From: CAVQKZ01 sp963837325
GTDB taxonomy: Bacteria > Actinomycetota > Actinomycetes > Mycobacteriales > Jatrophihabitantaceae
Direction of reading: 5' to 3'
Length of the DNA: 64,000 nt
Assembly (NCBI GenBank): GCA_963837325.1
Contig: CAWIMV010000001.1
Location: forward strand, 496,001-560,000
This document shows, one piece after another, positions 16,511 to 24,394 of this stretch (the stretch's first letter is position 1; every line of letters begins with the position of its first letter). The notes below the pieces were generated by a model, which saw only the letters and a list, made by a program, of their open reading frames with translations, searched no databases and was not told the origin of the DNA. A program made the translations under genes and the position numbers.

Positions 16511-16923
16511 GTCGCCACCGGTTCGACACCGGTCTTGATCCACACCAGGTGACCGTCCTCAAGCCCGGCATTGCGCACCCCGTGCGGAGTGCCGGCGGGA
16601 ATGTAGGCGACGTCGTAGACGCCGATGACGATCTCGCTGCCGTCTTCGTGGACCACCGCGAGGTCACCCTTCGTCACGACGTACACCTCGTCCACCTCCG
16701 GATGGACGTGCACGCCGGGGGACGAGATTCCGGACGGAAAGACCATCAGGCCAACCGTGCAGTTGTCAGTGACCACCGCGCCGTCATCACGGTTCATGTG
16801 CTCGAATCCCGGCGGGCCGCCGACCGGGGTGACGCCCCACCGCGTGTGGCCCGGCACGCCAGAGTCTCGACTGTCCCAGTTCGGTCGAAGACTCCGCCTG
16901 CGGACGATCTGAATGCCGGGCAA
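16507..16923 (-). CDS. Cupin-domain protein
   Basis: A 138-residue single-domain cupin. The motif 1 region HVHPEVDEVYVVTKGDLAV (metal ligands His, His, Glu) and motif 2 region IPAGTPHGVRN (His) are visible, so a metal-bound small beta-barrel is expected. The start is a TTG preceded by GTAGGAGG eight bases away, a strong site that compensates for the weak initiation codon. The stop is coupled by ATGA to the dehalogenase-like gene. Cupins of this size act as isomerases, dioxygenases or ligand sensors; the role here is not determined. Confidence 0.82.
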   Translation of the reverse strand: MPGIQIVRRRSLRPNWDSRDSGVPGHTRWGVTPVGGPPGFEHMNRDDGAVVTDNCTVGLMVFPSGISSPGVHVHPEVDEVYVVTKGDLAVVHEDGSEIVIGVYDVAYIPAGTPHGVRNAGLEDGHLVWIKTGVEPVAT

Positions 16924-16970
16924 CGATGTCGCCTCCTACTGACGGGTCGGGCGGAGCGGCGGGGCGTGCG

Positions 16971-18143
16971 CTAACTGTTGAGCGCGCTTGTCATATCTGC
17001 ATCGAACACGAGGTTCCCGCCCCGCACGACCAGGACTACCAACGATTTACCGATGACGTCGCCGTTGCCGTCGAAACGGCTCGTTCCGGTAGGTCCGTCA
17101 TAGCTGATCGTCTTGACGTGCTTGGCAAGATCCTTCTTTGTTCCACCGGCTTCGATAGCACTCTTGTAAATGAACGGGATCTCGTAACCCCATACGGCGT
17201 AGGCGTATTGGCTTGCCGACGCAGTGGAGTGCTTGGCGGCAAAGGCGGTGCGGAATTGCGTGTTGGCCTTCGCCGGGTTGTCCATGTTGTAGTACGAGAA
17301 CACGAAACTGCCCTCGGCCGCCGCGCCGGCGAGCTTCGCGTAGTCGGGCTGGTCGACCCCTGCGGACGCGATCACGGGGATTCCCTTGAGCCCGACGCGG
17401 GCCATCTGCGCGACCGCGGGACCGGCGTCGTTGTAGTACCCGTCGACTAGCAGCGCATCGACGCCGGCATTCTTGAACTTGGACAGCTGCGAGGTGAAAT
17501 CCTTCGTGGTGCCCGGCGTGTAGGTCTCGGCGTCGACGATGCTGGCTCCGGTTCCTGCGAGGGCCGGCTTCTGGTAGCTCAACACCGGTTGCCCGAAGTC
17601 GTCGCTGGCATACAGCACGCCGAGCTTCGTGGCATGGAGTTTGCCGGTGGCGAGGGTGACCATCTGCTTGGCCATCTGCTCGTCGGTCGGAATATTGCGC
17701 GCGAAGTTGGCGTAGTTCTTCTGCTTGACGACGTCGGTGATCTTCGGCGAGGTCGAGTCGGGCGACATGATCGTGATGTCCCGCCGGGACAGGATCGGAA
17801 TCGCGGCGAGTGTGGCAGAGGAGCAGACATCGCCGATGACCGCGAATATCGACGAATCCGAGGCGATTTTGGACGCGACGTTCGCCGCCTGGGTGGCCGT
17901 GCACTGGGTGTCGAGGTAGGTGAGTTTGATCTTGTGGCCCTTGATGCCACCAGCTGCATTGATCTGACCCGCGGCCAGTGCCACTCCCATCTTGAGGTCA
18001 TCGCCGAAGGCGGCGTTCTGGCCGGAGAACGGGCCGATGACGGCGAACTCGTAGTCCTTCGAGCTAGCGCTGCCAGAGTCCGAACACGCTGCCAGTGTCA
18101 GGGCGAGAACGGCAGAGCACGCCAGCGTTCGAAGCAACCTCAT
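16971..18143 (-). CDS. Branched-chain amino-acid-type ABC transporter substrate-binding lipoprotein, copy 2
   Basis: A 390-residue lipoprotein with signal peptide and lipobox (TLAAC, Cys near residue 20). The mature protein begins with YEFAVIGPFSGQNAAFG, and the segments SAGVDQPDYAKLAG and FVFSYYNMDNP parallel the binding protein at 4966-6129, showing common descent. It is the first gene of the minus-strand operon, with 47 bases to the cupin. Upstream (18144-18334) lies a dyad-bearing region shared with the GntR regulator. The two binding proteins are clearly divergent, so the two importers may take related but different ligands. Confidence 0.92.
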   Translation of the reverse strand: MRLLRTLACSAVLALTLAACSDSGSASSKDYEFAVIGPFSGQNAAFGDDLKMGVALAAGQINAAGGIKGHKIKLTYLDTQCTATQAANVASKIASDSSIFAVIGDVCSSATLAAIPILSRRDITIMSPDSTSPKITDVVKQKNYANFARNIPTDEQMAKQMVTLATGKLHATKLGVLYASDDFGQPVLSYQKPALAGTGASIVDAETYTPGTTKDFTSQLSKFKNAGVDALLVDGYYNDAGPAVAQMARVGLKGIPVIASAGVDQPDYAKLAGAAAEGSFVFSYYNMDNPAKANTQFRTAFAAKHSTASASQYAYAVWGYEIPFIYKSAIEAGGTKKDLAKHVKTISYDGPTGTSRFDGNGDVIGKSLVVLVVRGGNLVFDADMTSALNS

Positions 18144-18265
18144 GGTCGTCCCTTCATCGGCTGCGGCCGGACACCGCGGTGGCTGAAGTTGTAGTCGTTC
18201 CTCGTTGTCGGACTGCGCGAACTGAGGTCCGGCAAGTACCCAGCGAAGGCGACGGCTGCAGGATT

Positions 18266-18283
18266 GCTGATTGTTTACATTTA
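18266..18283. promoter_or_regulatory. Putative GntR operator (site B) upstream of the second binding-protein gene
   Basis: The core ATTGTTTACATT at 18270-18281 lies about 125 bases upstream of the minus-strand binding-protein start, just past the GntR stop. It shares the 17-base context TGCTGATTGTTKACATT with site C near 19216, and its TTGTTTACA core with site A at 3287. The surrounding 18281-18289 segment is unusually AT-rich for this genome. Regulatory function is inferred from recurrence and position. Confidence 0.5.
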
Positions 18284-18334
18284 TTTACTCGCGGCCCGAT
18301 CGCGTGTCAAGAGCGGCATCGCAGATCGAATCCG

Positions 18335-19111
18335 TTAGCCGTCCAGCAGTTGCCAGAGCCAGGGCCGTTGCTCGCCGAGCGCTTCGCCGCCGGGGATGAG
18401 GGCCAGGAACTCCTCCACAGCCGTGTGCATGCGCGTCCGCCAGAGGTCGACAGCACGGTCGCCATCACGTTTGATGATCATCTCGAGCAGGTCCGCGTGG
18501 TCGGTGACGATCTGGTCGACGTCCGGATAGACGATTCCCGACGTCATCACGAACAGCATGACTTCAGAAGTGGATTCGCGGAATCGCGCGATGATCCGCG
18601 GCAGACCGCAGGCGTCGACGACCGCGGACTGGAAGGCCAGGTCGCATTCGACGGTAACGGCCTGCTGCCTGCGGTTGCTCTTCTTGCGCGCTCGTTGCTC
18701 GAGCTTGGACAGATGCGCGATCACCTTGTCGGTGACCAGACCCGCTCCGATGAGCTGCCGGATCGCAATGACTCCCAGGGCCGAGCGCAACACGTAGACC
18801 TCGAGCACGTCATCGGCGTTCAACGAACGCACTATCGCGCCACGGTTTGGGCGAAGGGTCACGAGGCCCTGCGACTCGAGCTTGCGCAGCGCCTCGCGGA
18901 TCGGCCCCCGCGACACCGCGAAGCGCTCGGCGAGGTCGAGCTCGACCAGGCGGCTTGCCGGCGGGAGAGCGCCCGACACGATCGCGTCGCGCAATTGCAT
19001 GACGACGTGCTCCACCGCCGTGGGGTTCGGCGCCTGGCGCAACTGATCGGGCAAACCCGGCCGGCCGGCCGCGGGTCGATTGCCTTCGGTGACTCGCGGG
19101 GTCGTTGTCAC
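18335..19111 (-). CDS. GntR-family transcriptional regulator with FCD ligand-binding domain
   Basis: A roughly 258-residue DNA-binding regulator. The N-terminal winged helix (residues about 30-105) shows SRLVELDLAERFAVSRGPIREALRKLE, a standard GntR helix-turn-helix in two overlapping halves, and the C-terminal half is the all-helical FCD domain. I chose GTG 19111 because GGAGGGAGG lies a few bases upstream; the frame is open to 19204. In the FCD metal site the Asp-x3-His pair reads D-LAF-Q, so the first His is replaced by Gln, while later His residues (DHADLL, RMHTAV) remain. Dyads at 3283, 18270, 19216 and 19293 are candidate targets, making it the probable local regulator. Confidence 0.9.
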   Translation of the reverse strand: MTTTPRVTEGNRPAAGRPGLPDQLRQAPNPTAVEHVVMQLRDAIVSGALPPASRLVELDLAERFAVSRGPIREALRKLESQGLVTLRPNRGAIVRSLNADDVLEVYVLRSALGVIAIRQLIGAGLVTDKVIAHLSKLEQRARKKSNRRQQAVTVECDLAFQSAVVDACGLPRIIARFRESTSEVMLFVMTSGIVYPDVDQIVTDHADLLEMIIKRDGDRAVDLWRTRMHTAVEEFLALIPGGEALGEQRPWLWQLLDG

Positions 19112-19211
19112 CCCGACCTCCCTCCAGGTGCGCACGCCCACAAACGGCGGCGGGTTGTCTGTGCCCGGCTGCCTATCCGAGCGGCCGTTTGGCAGCAGGG
19201 TCACGGCAGAT

Positions 19212-19228
19212 GCTGATTGTTGACATTA
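19212..19228. promoter_or_regulatory. Putative GntR operator (site C) upstream of the GntR gene
   Basis: The core ATTGTTGACATT at 19216-19227 lies about 105 bases upstream of the chosen GntR start. Apart from one base it is identical over 17 positions to site B on the other side of the gene. The pair would let the regulator control itself and both flanking operons. It also contains TTGACA, a possible -35 element read rightwards. Confidence 0.45.
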
Positions 19229-19287
19229 TGCCGTGCAGCGGTCGAAGTCGGCGGACTGACGTCTTGACACAATCTCCGCTGTGCGTG

Positions 19288-19305
19288 AGATTGTAGATAA
19301 TCTAC
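19288..19305. promoter_or_regulatory. Perfect dyad GTAGATAATCTAC in the promoter region of the SDR/ABC operon (site D)
   Basis: GTAGAT-A-ATCTAC at 19293-19305 is a perfect 6+1+6 palindrome nested in AGATT-N6-AATCT (19288-19303). It lies 100 bases before the plus-strand SDR start and overlaps a possible -10 element TAGATA; TTGACA occurs at 19264. It has the same ATTGT left half as sites A-C but a different right half, so it may bind the same GntR protein less tightly or a different regulator. Confidence 0.45.
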
Positions 19306-19403
19306 CGACTGGAACTCGGCATGCATGTCCACCTAACGAGCACGTTGCTGATGAAGATGCGGTACGCCCATCTTGAGTTGACGTCCGCGGGGCTGCGCGC
19401 GAC

Positions 19404-20153
19404 ATGACCGGTCGGATGAACAACAAGGTCGTCATCGTGACGGGCGGCGCCCGCGGCCAAGGTGCGGCGCACGGTCGACTGCTGGCGCGAGAAGGTGCTT
19501 GCGTCGTGCTCGCAGACATTCGCGACGACGCTGGTAACTCGACTGCCAGCCGGTTGAAAGCCGAAGGCCTGGATGTCACCTACACCCATCTCGACGTCAC
19601 CAGCGACGCCGATTGGGTGCAGCTCCTCGCCGAGACTCGCCGGAACTGTGGCCGCGTCGATGTGCTCGTGAATAATGCGGGAATTGTCGGCAGCGCAGCC
19701 AGCGTGGCGGACGAATCGCTCGAGGACTGGGCGCGAGTCGTCGCGGTCAATCAGACCGGCGTGTTCCTCGGCATGAAGCATGCCGTGGCGGCCATGCGCG
19801 GAAGCGGCGGTTCGATCATCAACATCGCTTCCATCTGGGGAATTGTCGGAGCGCCAGAGCGCATCGCCTACCAGGCGACGAAGGGCGCGGTGGTGATGAT
19901 GACCAGGAGCGCGGCGGTCACTTACGCACGCGAGGGAATCCGCGTCAACACCGTGGTACCAGGCTCGGTGGAAACGCAGTTCGGTCCCGACCGACCATTG
20001 CGCGTGAGAAGCAACACCGTCGAGATGACGCCGCTGGGCCGGCGTGCGGTACCTCTCGAGATCTCTTACGCCGTGCTGTACCTCGCTTCCGATGAATCGA
20101 CGTTCGTCACCGGCTCCGATCTGGTCATAGACGGCGGATATCTGGCTCAATAG
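19404..20153 (+). CDS. Short-chain dehydrogenase/reductase (3alpha/20beta-hydroxysteroid-dehydrogenase-like)
   Basis: A 249-residue NAD-dependent SDR. The cofactor motif is TGGARGQG, followed by NNAG near residue 91, the catalytic Ser in ASIWG and Tyr-Lys in YQATK. The ending SDLVIDGGYLAQ is typical of classical SDRs. It is less related to the two YPP-type SDRs in this window. An in-frame ATG at 19416 is an alternative start. It heads the plus-strand operon behind the site D dyad and precedes the polar amino-acid-type importer by 38 bases, so it probably oxidises or reduces a metabolite of the imported compound. Confidence 0.88.
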   Translation: MTGRMNNKVVIVTGGARGQGAAHGRLLAREGACVVLADIRDDAGNSTASRLKAEGLDVTYTHLDVTSDADWVQLLAETRRNCGRVDVLVNNAGIVGSAASVADESLEDWARVVAVNQTGVFLGMKHAVAAMRGSGGSIINIASIWGIVGAPERIAYQATKGAVVMMTRSAAVTYAREGIRVNTVVPGSVETQFGPDRPLRVRSNTVEMTPLGRRAVPLEISYAVLYLASDESTFVTGSDLVIDGGYLAQ

Positions 20154-20191
20154 CGCGACGCACGGACCCAACGGGCACAAGGAGGTTACCC

Positions 20192-21130
20192 ATGAATGCG
20201 GCTCGCGGCAGGCAGTGGAGATTCGTGCGGGTTTGGGCGGTCGCCGGGGCCGCGATGTGCGTGGCCGTGACCGCCTGCACGTCGTCGTCCTCGTCGAACT
20301 CGAAGTATGGGACCAAGAAGAATGGCGTTGTGCAGGTCGCGATCACGCCCGTGCTTCCCTACATCGGGGAAAAGGATGACGGTCTCACCGGGCTCAACGG
20401 CGAGATCTTCACCGAGATCGCGAAGCGACTGGACCTGCGCATCCAACCAGTGCTGGGTGATTTCCCGTCGTTGCTGACCAACGTCCAAACCCGCCGCGTG
20501 GATCTGGGCGTCGCCAACATCGTGTGGACGCCGCAACGTGCCAACTCCGCGCTCATGACGGATCCGGTCTACTACTCGCCCACGGTGTTGGCCGAGCGAC
20601 CCGATTTGAACCTGTCGACGGTCGACTCGCTACAGGGACACAAGCTGGGCACAAGTACGGCCGCTGCGTACCTTCCCGGGCTGAAGGCGATCCCGCACTC
20701 GAGCGTCGACGTGTTCGCCACGCCGGAGGATCTGCTGTCAGCCCTATCCAGCGGACGGATCGACGTCGCGGCGATCGATCCGCTGACGCCGGCGTATGCC
20801 AAGGAGAAGAACTCCGGCCTGAACTTCCACACCGTTGCGCTGGACCCGCCGACAGCCGATCAGGTGCAGAAGGCACCGGATGTGGCGACCCTGCAGCCAG
20901 TCATGTTGTGCTACTACGTCGCCAAGAAGGACAAGGCGCTCGAGGCGGCCATCGACAAGGTGATCACCGACTTGTACTCGTCCGGCTTCCTGACCAAGGC
21001 CGTCCAGAAGTGGGGCGGTGACCCGGCGGCGATGCTCAAGCCCGACGCGGCGACCCTGGACCGCTTCGCCCAGCTTCGCGCCAAGGTCGACCGACCGGAC
21101 AGCTGGCGCCCGTCGAGCTTGGAACCGTGA
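20192..21130 (+). CDS. Polar amino-acid-type ABC transporter substrate-binding lipoprotein (SBP family 3)
   Basis: A 312-residue extracellular binding protein. The signal peptide ends in a lipobox (AVTAC, Cys near residue 29), then a Ser-rich linker. The mature part shows the family-3 pattern DGLTGLNGEIFTEIAKRL and the conserved late DVAAIDPLTPAYA segment. AAGGAGG six bases upstream of the ATG is near-ideal. The stop overlaps the next gene as GTGA. Family members bind polar amino acids, opines or related zwitterions; the ligand is not identified. Confidence 0.88.
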   Translation: MNAARGRQWRFVRVWAVAGAAMCVAVTACTSSSSSNSKYGTKKNGVVQVAITPVLPYIGEKDDGLTGLNGEIFTEIAKRLDLRIQPVLGDFPSLLTNVQTRRVDLGVANIVWTPQRANSALMTDPVYYSPTVLAERPDLNLSTVDSLQGHKLGTSTAAAYLPGLKAIPHSSVDVFATPEDLLSALSSGRIDVAAIDPLTPAYAKEKNSGLNFHTVALDPPTADQVQKAPDVATLQPVMLCYYVAKKDKALEAAIDKVITDLYSSGFLTKAVQKWGGDPAAMLKPDAATLDRFAQLRAKVDRPDSWRPSSLEP

Positions 21131-21927
21131 CCATGGCCGGGCCTGCTTCGGCTGACTTGAGCGCCGGACCGTTCCGGGTGCCGTGGGGCGACTATCTCGA
21201 TCCGTTGAGCTCGGCACTGGTGCAGACCCTGAAGTTCACGGCCGCGGGGTTCATCGGTGCGACCGTGCTCGGGTTGCTCGTTGCGCTGATGCGGCTGGCG
21301 CCGTTGCGACCAGTGCGCTGGCTCGCCCACGCCTACACCGATCTGTTCCGCAACCTGCCGCTGATCACCGAGGTGTACATCATCTACTTCGGGCTGGCCA
21401 GCGTCGGGCTGCTCGTCGGCAAATTCACGGCCGGCGTAGCGGCCTTGACGCTGTTCTACGGTGCGTACTTGTCGGAGATCTTCCGTGCGGGCCTGCAAGG
21501 CGTGACCGATGATCAGCGGGAGGCTGGCCAGGCGCTCGGTCTCACCAGCCTTGCGACGCTGCGTTTGGTCGTGCTCCCGCAGGCGGTACGGCTGGCACTC
21601 CCGGGCACCACGACGATGATGGTTGACCTGCTAAAGAGCACGTCGCTGCTGATCGTGATCTCCGGGGGCGAACTCATGACCGAAGCGAGCCTCATCACCT
21701 CCGACACGTTCCGTGCGATGGAGGTGTACTTGGTTATCGGTGCTGTGTACTTCGCGCTCTGCTATCCATTGAGCCAACTGGCGCTCGCCCTAGAACGCCG
21801 CCTGCGCAAGGGATTGCCCCTGTCGCCCAAACGGATCGCTCGATGGCGCATAATGCGTGAGCTTGCTGCGCAGTACGGTGCGGACGCCAAGTTCGAGGGC
21901 AGACCGTCTGCACCGGCGGCGTCATGA
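21127..21927 (+). CDS. Amino-acid ABC transporter permease (HisM/GlnP type)
   Basis: A 266-residue membrane protein with about five hydrophobic segments and the amino-acid permease motif QREAGQALGLTSLATLRLVV, followed by VLPQAVRLALPGTTTMMV, which forms the coupling helix to the ATPase. GTG 21127 overlaps the binding-protein stop; an ATG at 21133 is equally plausible. Only one permease gene is present, so the channel is expected to be a homodimer. It overlaps the ATPase gene by four bases. Confidence 0.9.
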   Translation: MTMAGPASADLSAGPFRVPWGDYLDPLSSALVQTLKFTAAGFIGATVLGLLVALMRLAPLRPVRWLAHAYTDLFRNLPLITEVYIIYFGLASVGLLVGKFTAGVAALTLFYGAYLSEIFRAGLQGVTDDQREAGQALGLTSLATLRLVVLPQAVRLALPGTTTMMVDLLKSTSLLIVISGGELMTEASLITSDTFRAMEVYLVIGAVYFALCYPLSQLALALERRLRKGLPLSPKRIARWRIMRELAAQYGADAKFEGRPSAPAAS

Positions 21928-22685
21928 CCGCCGTGACAGAACCGCTCATCGTCGTCGACAATCTCGAGAAGCGATTCAAGGACACCCCGGTGCTACGCGG
22001 TGTGTCGTTCGGGATCAAGGCCGGCGAATGCAACGCAATCCTCGGCCGCAGTGGCGGTGGCAAGACGACCCTGCTTCGTTGCCTAAACCTGCTGGAACAG
22101 CCATCGGGCGGGTCGATCACCATCGACGGCGAGGAGATCTTCGGCGACCACAAGAGGCTGAACGGAAAGGCGCTCGTCCGCCTTCGTCAGCGCGTCGGTC
22201 TGTTGTTCCAGAGCTTTCACCTCTTCCCGCACCTGACTGCGGCCGAGAATGTGGCTATTCCGCTGCTGCGCATCGCCGGAATGGATGACCGGGAGGCCCT
22301 AACCACCGCATTCGGACTGCTCGACCGTGTCGGTCTGGCCCACAAGGGCTTGGCCCTGCCCGCGACGCTCTCCGGTGGTCAGCAACAGCGCGTAGCAATA
22401 GCGAGGGCCTTGGCGCTACGCCCCATCACGCTGCTGTTCGACGAGCCGACATCGGCACTCGACCCGGAATCCAGTCACGACGTGAAGACGGTGATGCGAG
22501 CTCTCTGCGCCGATGGCATAACGATGGTTGTCGTCACGCATGACCTGCCATTCGCCGAGGCCGTTGCCGACCAGGTGATGTTCGTCGACGGCGGGCTGAT
22601 CGTCGAGCGAGGCGCACCTGCGGCCGTGCTGCGCACGCCATCTCATTCGCGTACTCGCGAATTCATCCAACACATAGGAGCGTGA
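21924..22685 (+). CDS. Amino-acid ABC transporter ATP-binding protein (GlnQ/HisP type)
   Basis: A 253-residue ATPase with Walker A GRSGGGKTT, signature LSGGQQQRVAIARAL, Walker B LLFDEPTSALDPE and the switch His in VVTHDLPFAEA. The Q-loop region LLFQSFHLFPHLTA is typical of polar amino-acid importers. It is coupled to the permease by ATGA and completes the third ABC importer in this locus. An SDR gene starts 42 bases later. Confidence 0.92.
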   Translation: MTAVTEPLIVVDNLEKRFKDTPVLRGVSFGIKAGECNAILGRSGGGKTTLLRCLNLLEQPSGGSITIDGEEIFGDHKRLNGKALVRLRQRVGLLFQSFHLFPHLTAAENVAIPLLRIAGMDDREALTTAFGLLDRVGLAHKGLALPATLSGGQQQRVAIARALALRPITLLFDEPTSALDPESSHDVKTVMRALCADGITMVVVTHDLPFAEAVADQVMFVDGGLIVERGAPAAVLRTPSHSRTREFIQHIGA

Positions 22686-22727
22686 CGACGTGAGTCCGAC
22701 TTCGCAGGCAAGCCGGGACCGGCGATA

Positions 22728-23462
22728 GTGCCGGCGAACCAGCGCGGTGTCATTGTCACTGGCGCGGCAAGTGGCATGGGGCGCGCATGCGCGGTGCTCC
22801 TTGCCGAGCGCGGCTGGACCGTGGGATTAATAGACATCGCCAAGGATGCCGTTCAGGAGCTCGCCGATGGTTGCGCGGGCAGGATGATCGCGCTGAGCGC
22901 AGACGTCACCGATGCAACGGAGGTGAGCGCCGCCGTCGCCGAGTTCACCTCGCGCGCTGGTCTACCCACCGCGTGCGTGAACGCGGCCGGGGTTTATCCG
23001 CCGTCGACATTCGAGTCCGCTGACGAGGCCCTGTATCGACGGATCTTCGACATCAATGTGTGGGGAACGCTGACAGTCGCACAGGCTGCTGTCGCTGCGT
23101 TCCCGCAGGACCACGGCGGATCGATCGTGAACTTCGCGTCCGCCGACGCCTTCGTTGCCAAGCCGCAGCAGATTCTCTACGCCGCGTCCAAAGCTGCGGT
23201 TGTCCATCTCACCCGGACGATGGCTGCGTCGTTGGCCGATCGCAACGTCCGCGTCAATGCGATCGCGCCGGGGCCCGTCGATACCGAGGGCATGCGCGAT
23301 ACCCCGCGTATGCGCGAGGTCAGGTCCCGCGTGCCCTTGGGTCGGGTCGCCGAGGTCGCTGAAATGGCCGCGCTAGCCGGCTGGCTTCTCGACGATCCGG
23401 CCTCCGCGTTCATCACCGGTGAGACGATCGTGGCCAGCGGCGGCCTGGTCATGCGCGGATAA
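22728..23462 (+). CDS. Short-chain dehydrogenase/reductase (classical SDR), copy B
   Basis: A 244-residue SDR closely related to the product of 4186-4929. It has TGAASGMG, a NAAGVYPPST segment, the catalytic Ser in FASADA, YAASK, and the end TGETIVASGGLVMRG. The start is taken as GTG 22728. Here the SDR precedes the racemase-like gene, whereas in the left operon it follows it, so gene order differs between the two pairs. Probably the same type of reaction on a related substrate. Confidence 0.88.
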   Translation: MPANQRGVIVTGAASGMGRACAVLLAERGWTVGLIDIAKDAVQELADGCAGRMIALSADVTDATEVSAAVAEFTSRAGLPTACVNAAGVYPPSTFESADEALYRRIFDINVWGTLTVAQAAVAAFPQDHGGSIVNFASADAFVAKPQQILYAASKAAVVHLTRTMAASLADRNVRVNAIAPGPVDTEGMRDTPRMREVRSRVPLGRVAEVAEMAALAGWLLDDPASAFITGETIVASGGLVMRG

Positions 23463-23483
23463 CGACTCGCTCGAGGAGATCGC

Positions 23484-24308
23484 GTGCCAGTCGAAAGTAC
23501 GCCCGAGGATGCGCAGCTCCCCCGGGTCCGCTGGATTCTCGGCGGTGTCATGCTGCCGGAGCGCGAAGAACTGTGGGAATTGCTGCGCGACTACTTCACC
23601 ATGCTCGCTCGAGGCGAGTTCGAGGTGCATGTCCACGGCCTGCCGTACTCGCCGGGAGGCGTGCGCCAAGCCGGGACGCGACTGATCAGCGAAGCCGTCG
23701 GCCTCGCCCTGGCCACCGAGCTCGCCGACGACTCCGAGTTGATCATTTTCAACGACTGGGCGATGCCAGTCCTGCAGACCAGAAGCATGCTCGAGATTCC
23801 GGTGACGTGCGTGTCCGAAGCGTCCGTCGTCCTGGGCCGGGTTCTGGCGCGCCGGCCCGCTGTGGTCACGGTGGCCGAGGGAATGCGGGCGGGGATGGAA
23901 CGCGACGTCCGGGAGTTCGCCGGAGCTGGCGCGTTGGCCGATCGACCGGTGTGGTGGCTTGACCCGCCGAGCACTCAGCAGGACGTCCTTGATGCTGTGC
24001 AGAATCCGGAACCCCTGATTGCGCGGTTCGAAGCCATCGCCGCACGGGCCGTGGACAGCGGCGCCGACGCCATCCTCACCGGATGCGGATCGTATGGGCC
24101 GATCTTCAAAGTAAACGGATATGACCGCTTGCGCGGCCGGCCGGACGTGGCGGTGTATGACTGCGCGGCACTGGCGATGGAATTGGGCCGTAGCCTTTAC
24201 CAGCTCAACCAGCTGGGGCTACGCCCGAGCGAGCGCAGCTTCGCAGCACCGACCTCGTCGCACGGGACCCTCGCACACAAGGCACTCTCGCGGCTAACTT
24301 CGCCGTGA
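23484..24308 (+). CDS. Asp/Glu/hydantoin racemase superfamily protein, copy B
   Basis: A 274-residue paralogue of the product of 3344-4189. Shared blocks include LIIFNDWAMP, RRPAVVTVAEGMRAGMERD, RPVWWLDPPSTQ and AILTGCGSYGP. As in copy A, the position of the first catalytic Cys is occupied by a non-Cys residue (Ile-Phe-Asn-Asp) and only the second Cys (TGCG) remains. The GTG start follows GAGGAGA. It is the last gene of the plus-strand operon and converges with the hydrolase at 24395. Racemase, isomerase or decarboxylase activity is possible; the conservation of the altered site in both copies argues it is functional, not decayed. Confidence 0.75.
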   Translation: MPVESTPEDAQLPRVRWILGGVMLPEREELWELLRDYFTMLARGEFEVHVHGLPYSPGGVRQAGTRLISEAVGLALATELADDSELIIFNDWAMPVLQTRSMLEIPVTCVSEASVVLGRVLARRPAVVTVAEGMRAGMERDVREFAGAGALADRPVWWLDPPSTQQDVLDAVQNPEPLIARFEAIAARAVDSGADAILTGCGSYGPIFKVNGYDRLRGRPDVAVYDCAALAMELGRSLYQLNQLGLRPSERSFAAPTSSHGTLAHKALSRLTSP

Positions 24309-24394
24309 TCGTTGCGGCAGTCTCCACGCCGTCGCGCATCGCTACGCGACGATTCCAAAGACAGCGTCCAACCGGCACGCCTACCTCACGCCAC

